A stretch of DNA of 64,000 nt from Bordetella sp. BOR01. Lineage in GTDB: Bacteria > Pseudomonadota > Gammaproteobacteria > Burkholderiales > Burkholderiaceae_B. The stretch covers positions 124,001 to 188,000 of the forward strand of contig NZ_JAHUWT010000005.1 of the NCBI RefSeq assembly GCF_019218885.1, given 5' to 3'. The notes beneath the pieces are model-generated. The model was not told the DNA's origin, did no database searches, and saw nothing but the letters and a program-made list of their open reading frames with translations. The translations under genes were made by a program, and so were the position numbers. Positions 25,588 through 33,688 of this stretch are shown here, in pieces. Within the stretch, counting starts at the first letter, position 1; every line of letters begins with the position of its first letter.

Positions 25588-25993
25588 TCTCTCGGCGCCG
25601 TAACGCTGCATTCCTTGCTTCCCGATTGCCTTTGTCTTGAGTGCGGCTGCCTGCGCGGGCAGGGTGCTGGCCGGACGCGGCCGTCTCTGCAAGCTTTGAT
25701 GATATCGATATCATTGTATGACGACAAGAAAAACTTTTTTGGGGCATGGCGCGATCCTGGCGTTGGTCGAGCAGACGGCGCTTGCGGCCATTGTCTCGCG
25801 CAGCGCTTGGCGCGGCCGCGACGGCTTGTACGCAATCCCCCTGGAAGCGTCCACGATGACGCGCATGCCTGGCCTGGTCTGGGTGGATGACCAACCGCGC
25901 GTGCCGGCTGTGGCGGCGTGTGCACGTTCACCGGTGCGGCCGGCAGGGTTATCATACGCGGGCCCATCAAAGCCCCTATGCAAGGTAATTTTC
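25588..25993. other. Intergenic region without a supported gene
   Basis: About 400 nt between the LacI-type gene and a small secreted-protein gene. An open frame continues upstream of the latter to 25718 but lacks family signatures, a signal peptide or a ribosome-binding site at its start. The notable element is the perfect 16-bp palindrome at 25699-25714. No terminator hairpin with a T-run was found. Confidence 0.6.
25699..25714. promoter_or_regulatory. Perfect 16-bp palindrome, candidate LacI-family operator
   Basis: ATGATATCGATATCAT is a perfect palindrome with central CG, 112 nt after the LacI-type stop codon. It resembles the site at 24426-24441. The regulator could bind both and loop its own gene, or this site could control the small secreted-protein gene 280 nt further on. 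Confidence 0.45.
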
Positions 25994-26371
25994 ATGAAAA
26001 CGCAACGTGCTCTACTGGCTGGCGGTGTCCTGTTGGCATTTTCCATGTCGGCGCAGGCAGCCAGCATGGCCTTCATGAACCACACCATCATTTCCAGTAT
26101 TCCCAAGAAAGACCGGCCCGATTTCCGCGCCGCGGTAACCCAGGTGCTGGAAAGCCAGCCCGATGGCGCGGCCACCACCTGGACGGGGTCGAAACCGCCG
26201 CATGGCTTGCCGGTCAGCGTGAAAATGACAGTACAGCGCACGACCGAGACCCAGAAAGCCAACAAGTGCCGGCTGGTCGATGCCTTGGTCAGCCAGGGCA
26301 ACAGTTCCGAAGACTGGAAGTTCTGGTTCTGCAAACAGGATTCCGGCCAATGGAAGGCCAGCCGTAACTGA
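25994..26371 (+). CDS. Small secreted protein of unknown function
   Basis: 125-residue protein with a clear signal peptide (MKTQRALLAGGVLLAFSMSA, cleaved after AQA). The mature part of about 100 residues contains PKKDRPDFRAAVTQVLES, a polar middle, and two cysteines (NKCRLVD and FWFCKQDSGQWK) that could form a disulfide. The C-terminal pattern loosely resembles periplasmic surface-antigen-like proteins, but I cannot assign a family. AAGG precedes ATG 25994. Its stop is two bases from the convergent cardiolipin synthase stop. Confidence 0.72.
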   Translation: MKTQRALLAGGVLLAFSMSAQAASMAFMNHTIISSIPKKDRPDFRAAVTQVLESQPDGAATTWTGSKPPHGLPVSVKMTVQRTTETQKANKCRLVDALVSQGNSSEDWKFWFCKQDSGQWKASRN

Positions 26372-26373
26372 TC

Positions 26374-27831
26374 CTACAGGTAGGGCGACGCCAGCCAGAT
26401 CATCTTGTTGCGCAGCCGCTTGGCGAAGGGCTGGCCATACAGGTGTTCCAGCGTGACCTGGCGCGCGCCCGCGATGTGGCTGTCGATGCGCGCGGTGATC
26501 CATGCGGCCAGGTCGCGGTCGTAGATCTCGGTGTCCAGCTCGAAGTTCAAGCGCAGGCTGCGCGGGTCCAGGTTGGACGACCCGATGTACGACCAGGCGC
26601 CATCGACCGTCATCAGCTTCGAGTGGTCGAATGCACCCGCCGCGCGCCAGACCCGGCAACCCGTGCGCACGATCTGGTCGAGCTGGGCGTTCATGGCGTA
26701 GTTCACCAGGCGCAGGTTGTTGCGGCCCGGAATGACCACGTCGACGACGATGCCGCGCCGGGCGGCCGTGGCCAGGGCGCCGATCAAGGGTTGGTCGGGC
26801 AGGAAATAAGGCGACTGGATGCGGATATGCCGTTGCGCCACCGCCAGCGCGCCCAGCAGCATGTTGCGGGTGCTGACGACGGCGCGGTCTGGTCCCGAGG
26901 GTACGCAGCGCATCGGCACCATGCCCGGCAGGGGGGCCGAGGGCGGCGGAAACCACGGCGCGCTGTCCAGCGTTTCATGGGTGGTGAAGTTCCAGTCGTG
27001 GGCGAATACCGACATCAACTGCGCCACGATCGGGCCGTCCAGCCGGAAATGCACATCGCTGTTGGTACGGTCGCCGGCCAGCGCGCGCACGAAGGCCGCC
27101 CGCACGTTCATGCCGCCGGTAAAGCCGATGCGCCCATCCACCACCAGGATCTTGCGGTGACTGCGCAGGTTGGCGTAGGGCATGCGCAATACGCCCAACG
27201 GGTTGGTCATGAAGCGCGCCGTGCGCACGCCGCCACGATGCAGCCTGCGTACGATGGGCGGGCGCGAATACCGGCTGCCGATGGCATCGATCAGTACGCG
27301 CACCTGTACACCACGCTCGTGCGCCTCGATCAAGGCCTGGGCCATTTCGATGCCGATGGCGTCGCTGTCGAAGATATAGCTTTGCAGGGCAATGCAATGG
27401 CTGGCATCGCGGATGGCCTGCAACATGGCCGGATAGGTCTCGTCGCCGCCGGCCAGCGGGCGCACAGCGTTGCCGCCCAGCAGAGGAAAGCGGCTGATCC
27501 TGTCGCCCAGCGTTTTCAGGGACGCGAACTGGGGGCTGGAATAGGGCACTACGTCGTGCACCGGCGACTGGGCGTGGCCGGCGTAGGTCAGCATGGCCTC
27601 GTCGCGCTGCTGCGACACCCGTGTCTGGTGGACCCGGTTCACGCCCGCCACGAAATAGAACAACGCGCCGAACAGCGGGGAAAACAGCGCCACGCCCACC
27701 CAGCCTATGGCGGCACGCACATCCTGCTTGGTCATCGCGGCATGCACCGCCGCCCCAGTGCCGGCCATCACGCTTACCCCGAACACCAGGTGTGGCCAAT
27801 ATTCGTGCAAAAGCTCTTCGAAGCGATCCAT
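26374..27831 (-). CDS. cls: Cardiolipin synthase (phospholipase D family)
   Basis: 485-residue membrane enzyme that condenses two phosphatidylglycerols into cardiolipin and glycerol. Two N-terminal hydrophobic helices (LVFGVSVMAGTGAAVHAAM and WVGVALFSPLFGALFYFVAG) are followed by two PLD domains with HKD motifs HRKILVVD (H225) and HSKLMTVD (H403), each with the trailing G-G/S-x-N (TGGMN and IGSSN). ATG 27831 is used; a GTG at 27858 would add nine residues. It ends with ASPYL. No operon partner is seen. Confidence 0.9.
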   Translation of the reverse strand: MDRFEELLHEYWPHLVFGVSVMAGTGAAVHAAMTKQDVRAAIGWVGVALFSPLFGALFYFVAGVNRVHQTRVSQQRDEAMLTYAGHAQSPVHDVVPYSSPQFASLKTLGDRISRFPLLGGNAVRPLAGGDETYPAMLQAIRDASHCIALQSYIFDSDAIGIEMAQALIEAHERGVQVRVLIDAIGSRYSRPPIVRRLHRGGVRTARFMTNPLGVLRMPYANLRSHRKILVVDGRIGFTGGMNVRAAFVRALAGDRTNSDVHFRLDGPIVAQLMSVFAHDWNFTTHETLDSAPWFPPPSAPLPGMVPMRCVPSGPDRAVVSTRNMLLGALAVAQRHIRIQSPYFLPDQPLIGALATAARRGIVVDVVIPGRNNLRLVNYAMNAQLDQIVRTGCRVWRAAGAFDHSKLMTVDGAWSYIGSSNLDPRSLRLNFELDTEIYDRDLAAWITARIDSHIAGARQVTLEHLYGQPFAKRLRNKMIWLASPYL

Positions 27832-27954
27832 AGAAAACCCGGAAGGAGGTCGCGCCACTGCACTGTTTTCGGTGCCGGCGGATGCGCCAGGATAGCAAGG
27901 TGTGGCCGTAGGCGGAACGGGTGGGCCGAAGTGATCGGAATGAAAAAAATATGT

Positions 27955-27960
27955 TAGAAT
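27955..27960 (+). promoter_or_regulatory. Probable -10 box (TAGAAT) of the tRNA-His promoter
   Basis: TAGAAT lies 22 nt upstream of the tRNA-His 5' end, within an AT-rich patch (GAAAAAAATATG). A clear -35 box is not seen. Confidence 0.4.
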
Positions 27961-27982
27961 TCGGCCTCTTTGCAGTTCCAGT

Positions 27983-28059
27983 GGTGGCTGTAGCTCAGTT
28001 GGTAGAGTCCTGGATTGTGATTCCAGTTGTCGTGGGTTCGAGCCCCATCAGCCACCCCA
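27983..28059 (+). tRNA. tRNA-His (anticodon GTG)
   Basis: 77-nt tRNA with encoded CCA and the extra G-1 typical of tRNA-His opposite C73. The acceptor GTGGCTG pairs with CAGCCAC, the D-arm is GCTCAGTTGGTAGAG, the anticodon stem-loop CTGGA-TTGTGAT-TCCAG reads GTG, and the T-arm is GTGGG-TTCGAGC-CCCAT. It is followed by a strong terminator. The sequence is close to that of E. coli tRNA-His. Confidence 0.98.
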
Positions 28060-28073
28060 AAAAAATTCAATGA

Positions 28074-28108
28074 AATCAGGCACTTGGATCTAATCCAAGT
28101 GCCTGATT
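28074..28108 (+). terminator. Terminator hairpin after tRNA-His
   Basis: 16-bp perfect stem (AATCAGGCACTTGGAT and complement) with a 3-nt loop, starting 15 nt after the tRNA CCA end. It is preceded by a seven-A stretch and followed by CCATTTG. The A-stretch would serve as a U-run for transcription from the opposite side, so it is probably bidirectional with the leftward aminotransferase operon that ends at 28195. Confidence 0.75.
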
Positions 28109-28194
28109 CCATTTGTGTCGTGGAATTTCCAGGGGTGCTGGCCGCATCGCCCTGACAATCTGGCCCCCGATCGGGCCATCGATCAGGCCACCGA

Positions 28195-29418
28195 TCAGGC
28201 CCGGTACAGTGCGACCATCTCTTTCAGTCGTTCTACCGCGGCGACCGCGGCCTCGTGGTTCTGGGAAAAATTCAGCCGTATGCTGGACGCCGCAAGGGGG
28301 CTGAATTCGGTGCCGGGTGTCACGATCACCGACGCCTGCTGGCGCAGCAGGCGCACGAAATCTTGAAGTGGCACGCTCAGCGCCGGCAGTTGCGGAAAGA
28401 CATAGCTGCCCGCGTCAGGGCAGCGAAGCATCGCGCCGTCTACAGTGCGCAGGATCGCCAGCAGATCGTCCCGAATCGCCTGGTGCTTTGCGATCCGGTT
28501 CTGCATCCAGCCCTCGGGCTCGGCAAACCAGGTATTCAATACGGCCTGGGAATAGCCTGGGGCGCGCAAAGAGACAATTGCCTGGAGCTTTTCCATGCGG
28601 TCGATCAAGGCCGGGCTGCCAAAGCCCACGCCAAGGCGGTAGCCACTTAGCGATTCGGTCTTGGACGGCCCCATGATCGTAATCAGGTTTTCGACCGTGC
28701 CCCGATGGGCGGCAAAGTGGGTGTACGGCCGCCCGGGATAAACAAGGCGCGAATACAGCTGGTCGACAATCACCGTTGCGCCATATCTGCCTGCCAGGTC
28801 GGCGATCGACTCGATCTCTTGCTTCGAGTAGACGACGCCGGCGGGATTGTTCGGGTTGGAAAACAGGAAAGCGCGCGCCCCGGCCTTGAAGGCCTTTTCC
28901 AGCTGGCCCAGGTCGAGTCCGGCGCATTCGTCCTGCTGAAGATATTGCATTTGCACCGGCACTACCTCGCCGCCGATGAATTCCACCAGCTTGCGATTTG
29001 CGAAGTAGTCGGGTTGCACGATTGCCACCTTGTCGCCGGCAGTTACCGTGGCTGCGATTGCCAGGAATAGTGCTCCCTGGGTGCCTGGCGTAATAATCAG
29101 TTCGGTTTCCGCCGCCACGGGCGCGCCGGTGAAAGCGCCAAGGCGCGCAGCAATGATCTCTCTAAGAGCGGCCGCGCCGCGATACTCGGTGTAGGCCTGG
29201 CAGCCGCCACGATGCACGCCATCGACGAAGGCTTGCAGGGCGCCCGGCGTGGGGCCGAAGGCGCTCTCGTCGACATCGCCATGCGAGAAATCCACGGGTA
29301 CACCGGGCAAGGCATCCCCGCGCTGCACGGATTCCAATCCCGCCTTGGTCTGCCTGACTTCTTGTCCAGGGGCGAAGTCAGTCCCGAGTTTCATGAATTT
29401 TTCTGCAATCGAGTTCAC
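28195..29418 (-). CDS. Class I/II PLP-dependent aminotransferase (copy 1)
   Basis: 407-residue fold-type I aminotransferase. Segments include YTEYRGAAALREIIAARLG, ITPGTQGALFLAI (phosphate cup), LFSNPNNPAGVVYS (the NPxNP motif), VIVDQLYSRLVYPG and the PLP lysine in MGPSKTESLSGYRLG, with the carboxylate-binding arginine in SIRLNFSQ. The start is GTG with AAGGA upstream. It is the last gene of the hyuB-hyuA-crotonase-CoA-transferase operon. A closely similar paralogue (about two thirds identical by eye) is encoded at 53231-54451. The amino donor and acceptor are unknown. Confidence 0.9.
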   Translation of the reverse strand: MNSIAEKFMKLGTDFAPGQEVRQTKAGLESVQRGDALPGVPVDFSHGDVDESAFGPTPGALQAFVDGVHRGGCQAYTEYRGAAALREIIAARLGAFTGAPVAAETELIITPGTQGALFLAIAATVTAGDKVAIVQPDYFANRKLVEFIGGEVVPVQMQYLQQDECAGLDLGQLEKAFKAGARAFLFSNPNNPAGVVYSKQEIESIADLAGRYGATVIVDQLYSRLVYPGRPYTHFAAHRGTVENLITIMGPSKTESLSGYRLGVGFGSPALIDRMEKLQAIVSLRAPGYSQAVLNTWFAEPEGWMQNRIAKHQAIRDDLLAILRTVDGAMLRCPDAGSYVFPQLPALSVPLQDFVRLLRQQASVIVTPGTEFSPLAASSIRLNFSQNHEAAVAAVERLKEMVALYRA

Positions 29419-29460
29419 TTGTCATCCTTGGATAAAAGGGCGGTCATCAGCGAATTGCCG

Positions 29461-30696
29461 TCAGATGACGCCTGATTCACGGAATCCGGCGATATCCCTG
29501 GAACTGAAGCCGGCATCTTTGAGTACTTCATCGGTGTGTTCGCCTCTGGACGGCGTGGCGGTGCGCATTTGCGATGGCGTCCGGCTCAGGGCGAAAGGTT
29601 GTCCGACCACATGGATGGAGCCCAGCGCTGGATGGTTCAGCGGCTGTGCAACGCGCAAATGCTTTACCTGAGGGTCGTCAAACACTTCATTGATCCGATG
29701 GATCGGGCCGGCGGCCACGCTGCCTTGCTCGAAGACCTTCAGCCAATAAGACGAGGGATGTTTGCGGGTGCGATCGCTCAGCTCCTGGTTGAGGGCGGTT
29801 CGATTGCTCGAACGGGATTCCTCGGTGGCATAGGGCTCTTTTGCGTAGAGGTCGTGCGCGCCCATGGCATCGCACAGGCGCTTCCACATCGCCTGCTCTC
29901 CGGCCGCAATGTTGATGAAGCCGTCGGCTGTCGGATATACGCCCGTCGGAATGGATGTCGGGTGATCGTTGCCGGCCTGAACCGGAATTTCATTCAGGAA
30001 AAGCCAGCGGGCCGCCTGGAAATCCATCATGGAGATCATGGCCTGAAGCAAGGAGACCTGTACCCACTGCCCCTGGCCGGAGTGCTGCCGTTCGATCAAG
30101 GCGGTCATGATCGCCAGCGCGCAGTACAGGCCCGCCGCCATGTCGGCCACCGCAATGCCAACGCGCATGGGGCCATGGTCGGGATGCCCGTTGATCGACA
30201 TCATGCCGCCCAGGCCTTGCACAATATGGTCGAAACCAGGACGTTGGGCATACGGCCCATCCTGTCCGAACCCCGAAATGCTGGCATAGACAATGCGCGG
30301 GTTGATCGCCTTCAGCGTCTCGTAGTCGATCCCGAGCCGGTGCTTTACATCCGGCCGGAAGTTCTCTGCCACCACGTCGGCGTCGGCCACCAGGCGGCGG
30401 AAAATCTCCAGGCCGCGAGGGTCCTTCAAGTTCAGGGTCAGCGAACGCTTGTTGCGGTGCAGGTTCTGGAAGTCGGGACCTTCTCTCAGGCCGCCCCACC
30501 CGTCGCTGACCTCCATGTATTGGGGGCTTTCAATCTTGATGACATCGGCCCCCCAGTCGGCGAACTGGCGCACGCAGGTCGGGCCGGCGCGCACGCGCGT
30601 CAGGTCCAGTACACGAATATTGCTCAACGGCCCCTTGCGTTCGCCGTGCTGGGCCCATTCTGCGGTGTCATTGCCGACCGCATCTGATCGTTCCAT
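29461..30696 (-). CDS. Family III CoA-transferase (CaiB/BaiF)
   Basis: 411-residue CoA-transferase. Signatures are NIRVLDLTRVRAGPTCVRQF, WGADVIKIESPQY, NKRSLTLNLKDP and ENFRPDVKHRLG; the catalytic aspartate lies in QRPGFDHIVQGLGG. ATG 30696 follows AAGGA, starting 2 nt from the crotonase stop, so the two are translated together. It probably attaches CoA to an acid produced by the hydantoinase-type HyuA/HyuB pair so that the crotonase can act on the thioester. It is only distantly similar to the enzyme at 19520. Confidence 0.9.
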   Translation of the reverse strand: MERSDAVGNDTAEWAQHGERKGPLSNIRVLDLTRVRAGPTCVRQFADWGADVIKIESPQYMEVSDGWGGLREGPDFQNLHRNKRSLTLNLKDPRGLEIFRRLVADADVVAENFRPDVKHRLGIDYETLKAINPRIVYASISGFGQDGPYAQRPGFDHIVQGLGGMMSINGHPDHGPMRVGIAVADMAAGLYCALAIMTALIERQHSGQGQWVQVSLLQAMISMMDFQAARWLFLNEIPVQAGNDHPTSIPTGVYPTADGFINIAAGEQAMWKRLCDAMGAHDLYAKEPYATEESRSSNRTALNQELSDRTRKHPSSYWLKVFEQGSVAAGPIHRINEVFDDPQVKHLRVAQPLNHPALGSIHVVGQPFALSRTPSQMRTATPSRGEHTDEVLKDAGFSSRDIAGFRESGVI

Positions 30697-30698
30697 GT

Positions 30699-31496
30699 TC
30701 AACGTCCTTCAAAGTTCGGCTGGCGCTTGGCCGCAAACGCATCGCGGCCTTCCAGATAGTCTTGGCTTCGGTAGCAAAGGTCGATCAGCCGTTGGGCACG
30801 CCGCATATCGCGGTCGGCCTCGGTTTTCTCCTGTTCAATGAAGCCTTGCTTCAAGGCCTTGATCGTCAATGGCGCATTCGACGCAATGAGTTCGGCGTAG
30901 GCGATGACTTCTTTCTCGAGCTGGTCCGAAGGCGCGACCCGATGTACCAGCCCGACCCGCAGTGCTTCATCGGCCTGATATCGACGGCCGGTGAAAAAAA
31001 GGTCGCGGGCCCGGGCCGGCCCCAGCAAGCGATTGAGCCGTATCTGGCCTTCATACCCATATCCCAGCCCCAACTTGACGGCGGGAATGGCGAACTGGGC
31101 CTTTTCATCGCAAATGCGGATGTCGCAACTCGAAGCAAAATCGAGCCCGCCGCCGATGCAGTAGCCGTGGATCATGGCGATAGTCGGTTTTTCGCAGGCA
31201 TAGACCGCGTTGTAAGAAGCTTCGTTGATGTGGTGATATTGGCGGTTCTGATCGGGGTCGGTACGCACCTGGCCAAACGAGGAAATATTGGAACCCGCGG
31301 CGAAGGCACGCTCGCCGACTCCGGTTACCACGATCACCCGGACCGCATCGTCGGCCTGCAGTTCGGCCATCACTTCCGGAACTGCCTGCGCCATTTCCAT
31401 GGATATGGCGTTGTGCTTGGCCGGGTTGTTGAATGCCATCCAGCCTATCGCGCCTGTCTTGCGGGAAACAATGCCCGTGCTATTCGAACTCATCAT
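30699..31496 (-). CDS. Crotonase-superfamily protein lacking the canonical hydratase glutamates
   Basis: 265-residue enoyl-CoA hydratase/isomerase family protein. The CoA-binding and oxyanion-hole segments are clear (NNPAKHNAIS, then RAFAAGSNISSFG, then MIHGYCIGGGLDFASSCDI, then FTGRRYQADEALRVGLV). In 2-enoyl-CoA hydratase the two catalytic glutamates sit in GGGCELA and QPE; here these positions read D119 (GGGLDFA) and A139 (IPAVKLG). It is therefore probably not a simple hydratase; other crotonases use different residues for decarboxylation, hydrolysis or isomerisation. A ribosome-binding site AAGGAT suits either of two adjacent ATG codons. Confidence 0.85.
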   Translation of the reverse strand: MMSSNSTGIVSRKTGAIGWMAFNNPAKHNAISMEMAQAVPEVMAELQADDAVRVIVVTGVGERAFAAGSNISSFGQVRTDPDQNRQYHHINEASYNAVYACEKPTIAMIHGYCIGGGLDFASSCDIRICDEKAQFAIPAVKLGLGYGYEGQIRLNRLLGPARARDLFFTGRRYQADEALRVGLVHRVAPSDQLEKEVIAYAELIASNAPLTIKALKQGFIEQEKTEADRDMRRAQRLIDLCYRSQDYLEGRDAFAAKRQPNFEGR

Positions 31497-31521
31497 TTAT
31501 CCTTGTTCTGCATCCAGTTAT

Positions 31522-33660
31522 TCATGCGGCGACATCGGCAGGAATGCTGTCGCTGGTCTGCGGCTTCGATACGGCCAGCTGAACGATCAGGCTGCCGGAA
31601 CCATCGACGATGGAATGCGACTCGGCAGGCAACACCAGCGTGGATGACGTCTCTTGAATAATGGCCGGGCCCTTCACCTCGGCGCCGACCGGCAGCAGCT
31701 CCCGGTGGTAGACAGGCACGGATTCGTACCGGCCCCAAGCCCCCACCCAGATATCACGGCGCCCTTGCTCGGCCCGGGCCGCACCGGCGGCAGGCGCCGT
31801 GGCATCGAACTCCGCTGCCTGGGCCTGCGCGATGACCGCAACGCGTATGTTCACGATCTCGATATCGCCCCCCGGCGGAACCTGGCCGAACATCTGTCGG
31901 TAAGCGGCCTTGAACGCATCTTCGATCATGGCCAGCGCATTCTGGCCATACGGGCCCGTCGGTAGCGTCGTAACCACTTCGAAACCTTGCCCCACGAAAC
32001 GCAGGTCGGCTGAACGCACGACGCGGGGGGCGGTCTTGCGGTCGGGCAGGGTGGCGTCTACCACGGCCAACGCGTCGGCCTCCAGCGTGGCATAAAGCGC
32101 TTCCAGTTCGGCCCCTTTCATCCGGGACAGGCGTCTTGCCACGGTTGCCAGCCTGTCGACACGGGCAGGCGCCATCAGCAGGCCCAATGCCGACGCCACT
32201 CCTGCCCCGGGAGGGCAGATCACTCGCTCTACACCGATGCGCCGGGCGACCTCGCAGCCGTGCAACGGTCCGCCTCCTCCGGTCAAGAGCATCGAGAAGC
32301 GGCCGGCGGCATGGCCCCGCTCGGCCACGTGCACGCGTGCGGCGCCCGCCATGTTTTCATTGACGATGGAATAGACTCCCCAGGCAAATTCGGGAACCGA
32401 TACGCCGGCCTTTTCCGCCAACGGCAGCATCGCCGCCACGGCCTTGTCCCGATCCAGGCTGATCGTGCCGCCCGCGAACGTAGCGGGATCCAGGTATCCC
32501 AACACCAGATTGGCGTCTGTCACCGTGGGCTGGATGCCGCCGCGGCCGTAGCAGGCAGGGCCGGGAACCGACGCCGCGCTTTCCGGGCCAACCTTCAGCA
32601 ACCCCAGCGCATCCAGGTGCGCGATGCTGCCGCCGCCCGCCCCGATCTCGATCAATTCGATGGTCGAGATCGAGATCGGCAGGCCGCTGCCCTCGGTAAG
32701 GCGCTTTTCCCGGCTGGCCTCGAAGCGGTGCGCGATCAGCGGTTCGCCGCCGTCGACCACCGCCAGCTTGGCCGTGGTGCCGCCCATGTCGAATGCCAGC
32801 ACGTCTTCGATACCCGAGCGCTGGCCGAAGAAGGCACCCGCCAGGGCACCCGCGGCCGGCCCGGATTCCAGCAGCTGGATGGGCACCCGCTTGGCTTCGT
32901 TCACATGGGTCAGCCCGCCGTTGGACAGCATCATGAAGAGCGGCGCGGATATCCCCAGCTTATTGACCTCGTGCATCATCCGGTCGAGATACCCGTCGGC
33001 CAGGGGTTTCACGTAGGCATTGGCAACGGTGGTCACGCTGCGTTCGTATTCGCGGATCTGCGGCGAAACCTCTGAAGAAATCGACACGAACAGATCGGGG
33101 AATTCCTGCGCAATCAGTGCGCGGGCATGGCGTTCGTGGGCGCCATTGGCATAGGCGTGCAGGAACACCAGCGCGATCGATCGCACGCCGCGGCTTTGCA
33201 GTTCACCGGCGCTGTGCAGAACGGCAGCCTCGTCCAATGGCTGCAGCACCGATCCGTCGGGCCCCATGCGCTCGGGAATTTCCAGGCGCAGGTGCCGTGG
33301 CACGAGCGGCTTGGGAAGCTCGATATGCAGATCGTAGAGCTCATACTTGTTCTCGCGCGCCATTTCCAGGGTGTCGCGAAACCCCTGTGTCGTGATCAGG
33401 CCGGTTGGCGTGCCCTTGCGCTCGATCAGTGCGTTGGTGAACAGCGTGGTGGCGTGGATTACCCGCCCGACGGCAGAGTAGGCAATGCCCTCGCGCTGGA
33501 ACAACTTGCGCACGCCGCTCACCGCGCCCCGATAGGGTTCACTGGGGGTCGTGAGTTCTTTATGCGAAACAGAGCGGCCGGTTTCGTGGTCATACACCAC
33601 GATGTCGGTGAAGGTGCCGCCGATATCGATGCCGAGCGAATATTTGGTCTTTGCGTTCAT
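31522..33660 (-). CDS. hyuA: Hydantoinase/oxoprolinase family protein, subunit A
   Basis: 712-residue HyuA-type subunit of an ATP-dependent hydantoinase, 5-oxoprolinase or acetone carboxylase-like enzyme. The N-terminal actin-like ATPase fold has SLGIDIGGTFTDIVVYD, then RVIHATTLFTNALIERKG; further segments are LMMLSNGGLTH, DVLAFDMGGTTAKLAVVDGG and IGAGGGSIAHLD. ATG 33660 is used; earlier ATG codons at 33702 and 33708 would overlap hyuB. It forms a complex with HyuB encoded 28 nt upstream. The substrate is probably a cyclic amide or small ketone, opened or carboxylated at the cost of ATP. Confidence 0.88.
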   Translation of the reverse strand: MNAKTKYSLGIDIGGTFTDIVVYDHETGRSVSHKELTTPSEPYRGAVSGVRKLFQREGIAYSAVGRVIHATTLFTNALIERKGTPTGLITTQGFRDTLEMARENKYELYDLHIELPKPLVPRHLRLEIPERMGPDGSVLQPLDEAAVLHSAGELQSRGVRSIALVFLHAYANGAHERHARALIAQEFPDLFVSISSEVSPQIREYERSVTTVANAYVKPLADGYLDRMMHEVNKLGISAPLFMMLSNGGLTHVNEAKRVPIQLLESGPAAGALAGAFFGQRSGIEDVLAFDMGGTTAKLAVVDGGEPLIAHRFEASREKRLTEGSGLPISISTIELIEIGAGGGSIAHLDALGLLKVGPESAASVPGPACYGRGGIQPTVTDANLVLGYLDPATFAGGTISLDRDKAVAAMLPLAEKAGVSVPEFAWGVYSIVNENMAGAARVHVAERGHAAGRFSMLLTGGGGPLHGCEVARRIGVERVICPPGAGVASALGLLMAPARVDRLATVARRLSRMKGAELEALYATLEADALAVVDATLPDRKTAPRVVRSADLRFVGQGFEVVTTLPTGPYGQNALAMIEDAFKAAYRQMFGQVPPGGDIEIVNIRVAVIAQAQAAEFDATAPAAGAARAEQGRRDIWVGAWGRYESVPVYHRELLPVGAEVKGPAIIQETSSTLVLPAESHSIVDGSGSLIVQLAVSKPQTSDSIPADVAA

Positions 33661-33688
33661 GATGGATGCGGGTCGGGTTAGGTTCGTA

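Noticed and set aside
28102-28130. Possible att-like copy of tRNA-His near its 3' side
   Set aside because: Only short segments (TGATTCCA and GTCGTGG) resemble the anticodon-arm region, with different spacing; no 3'-end duplication is present.
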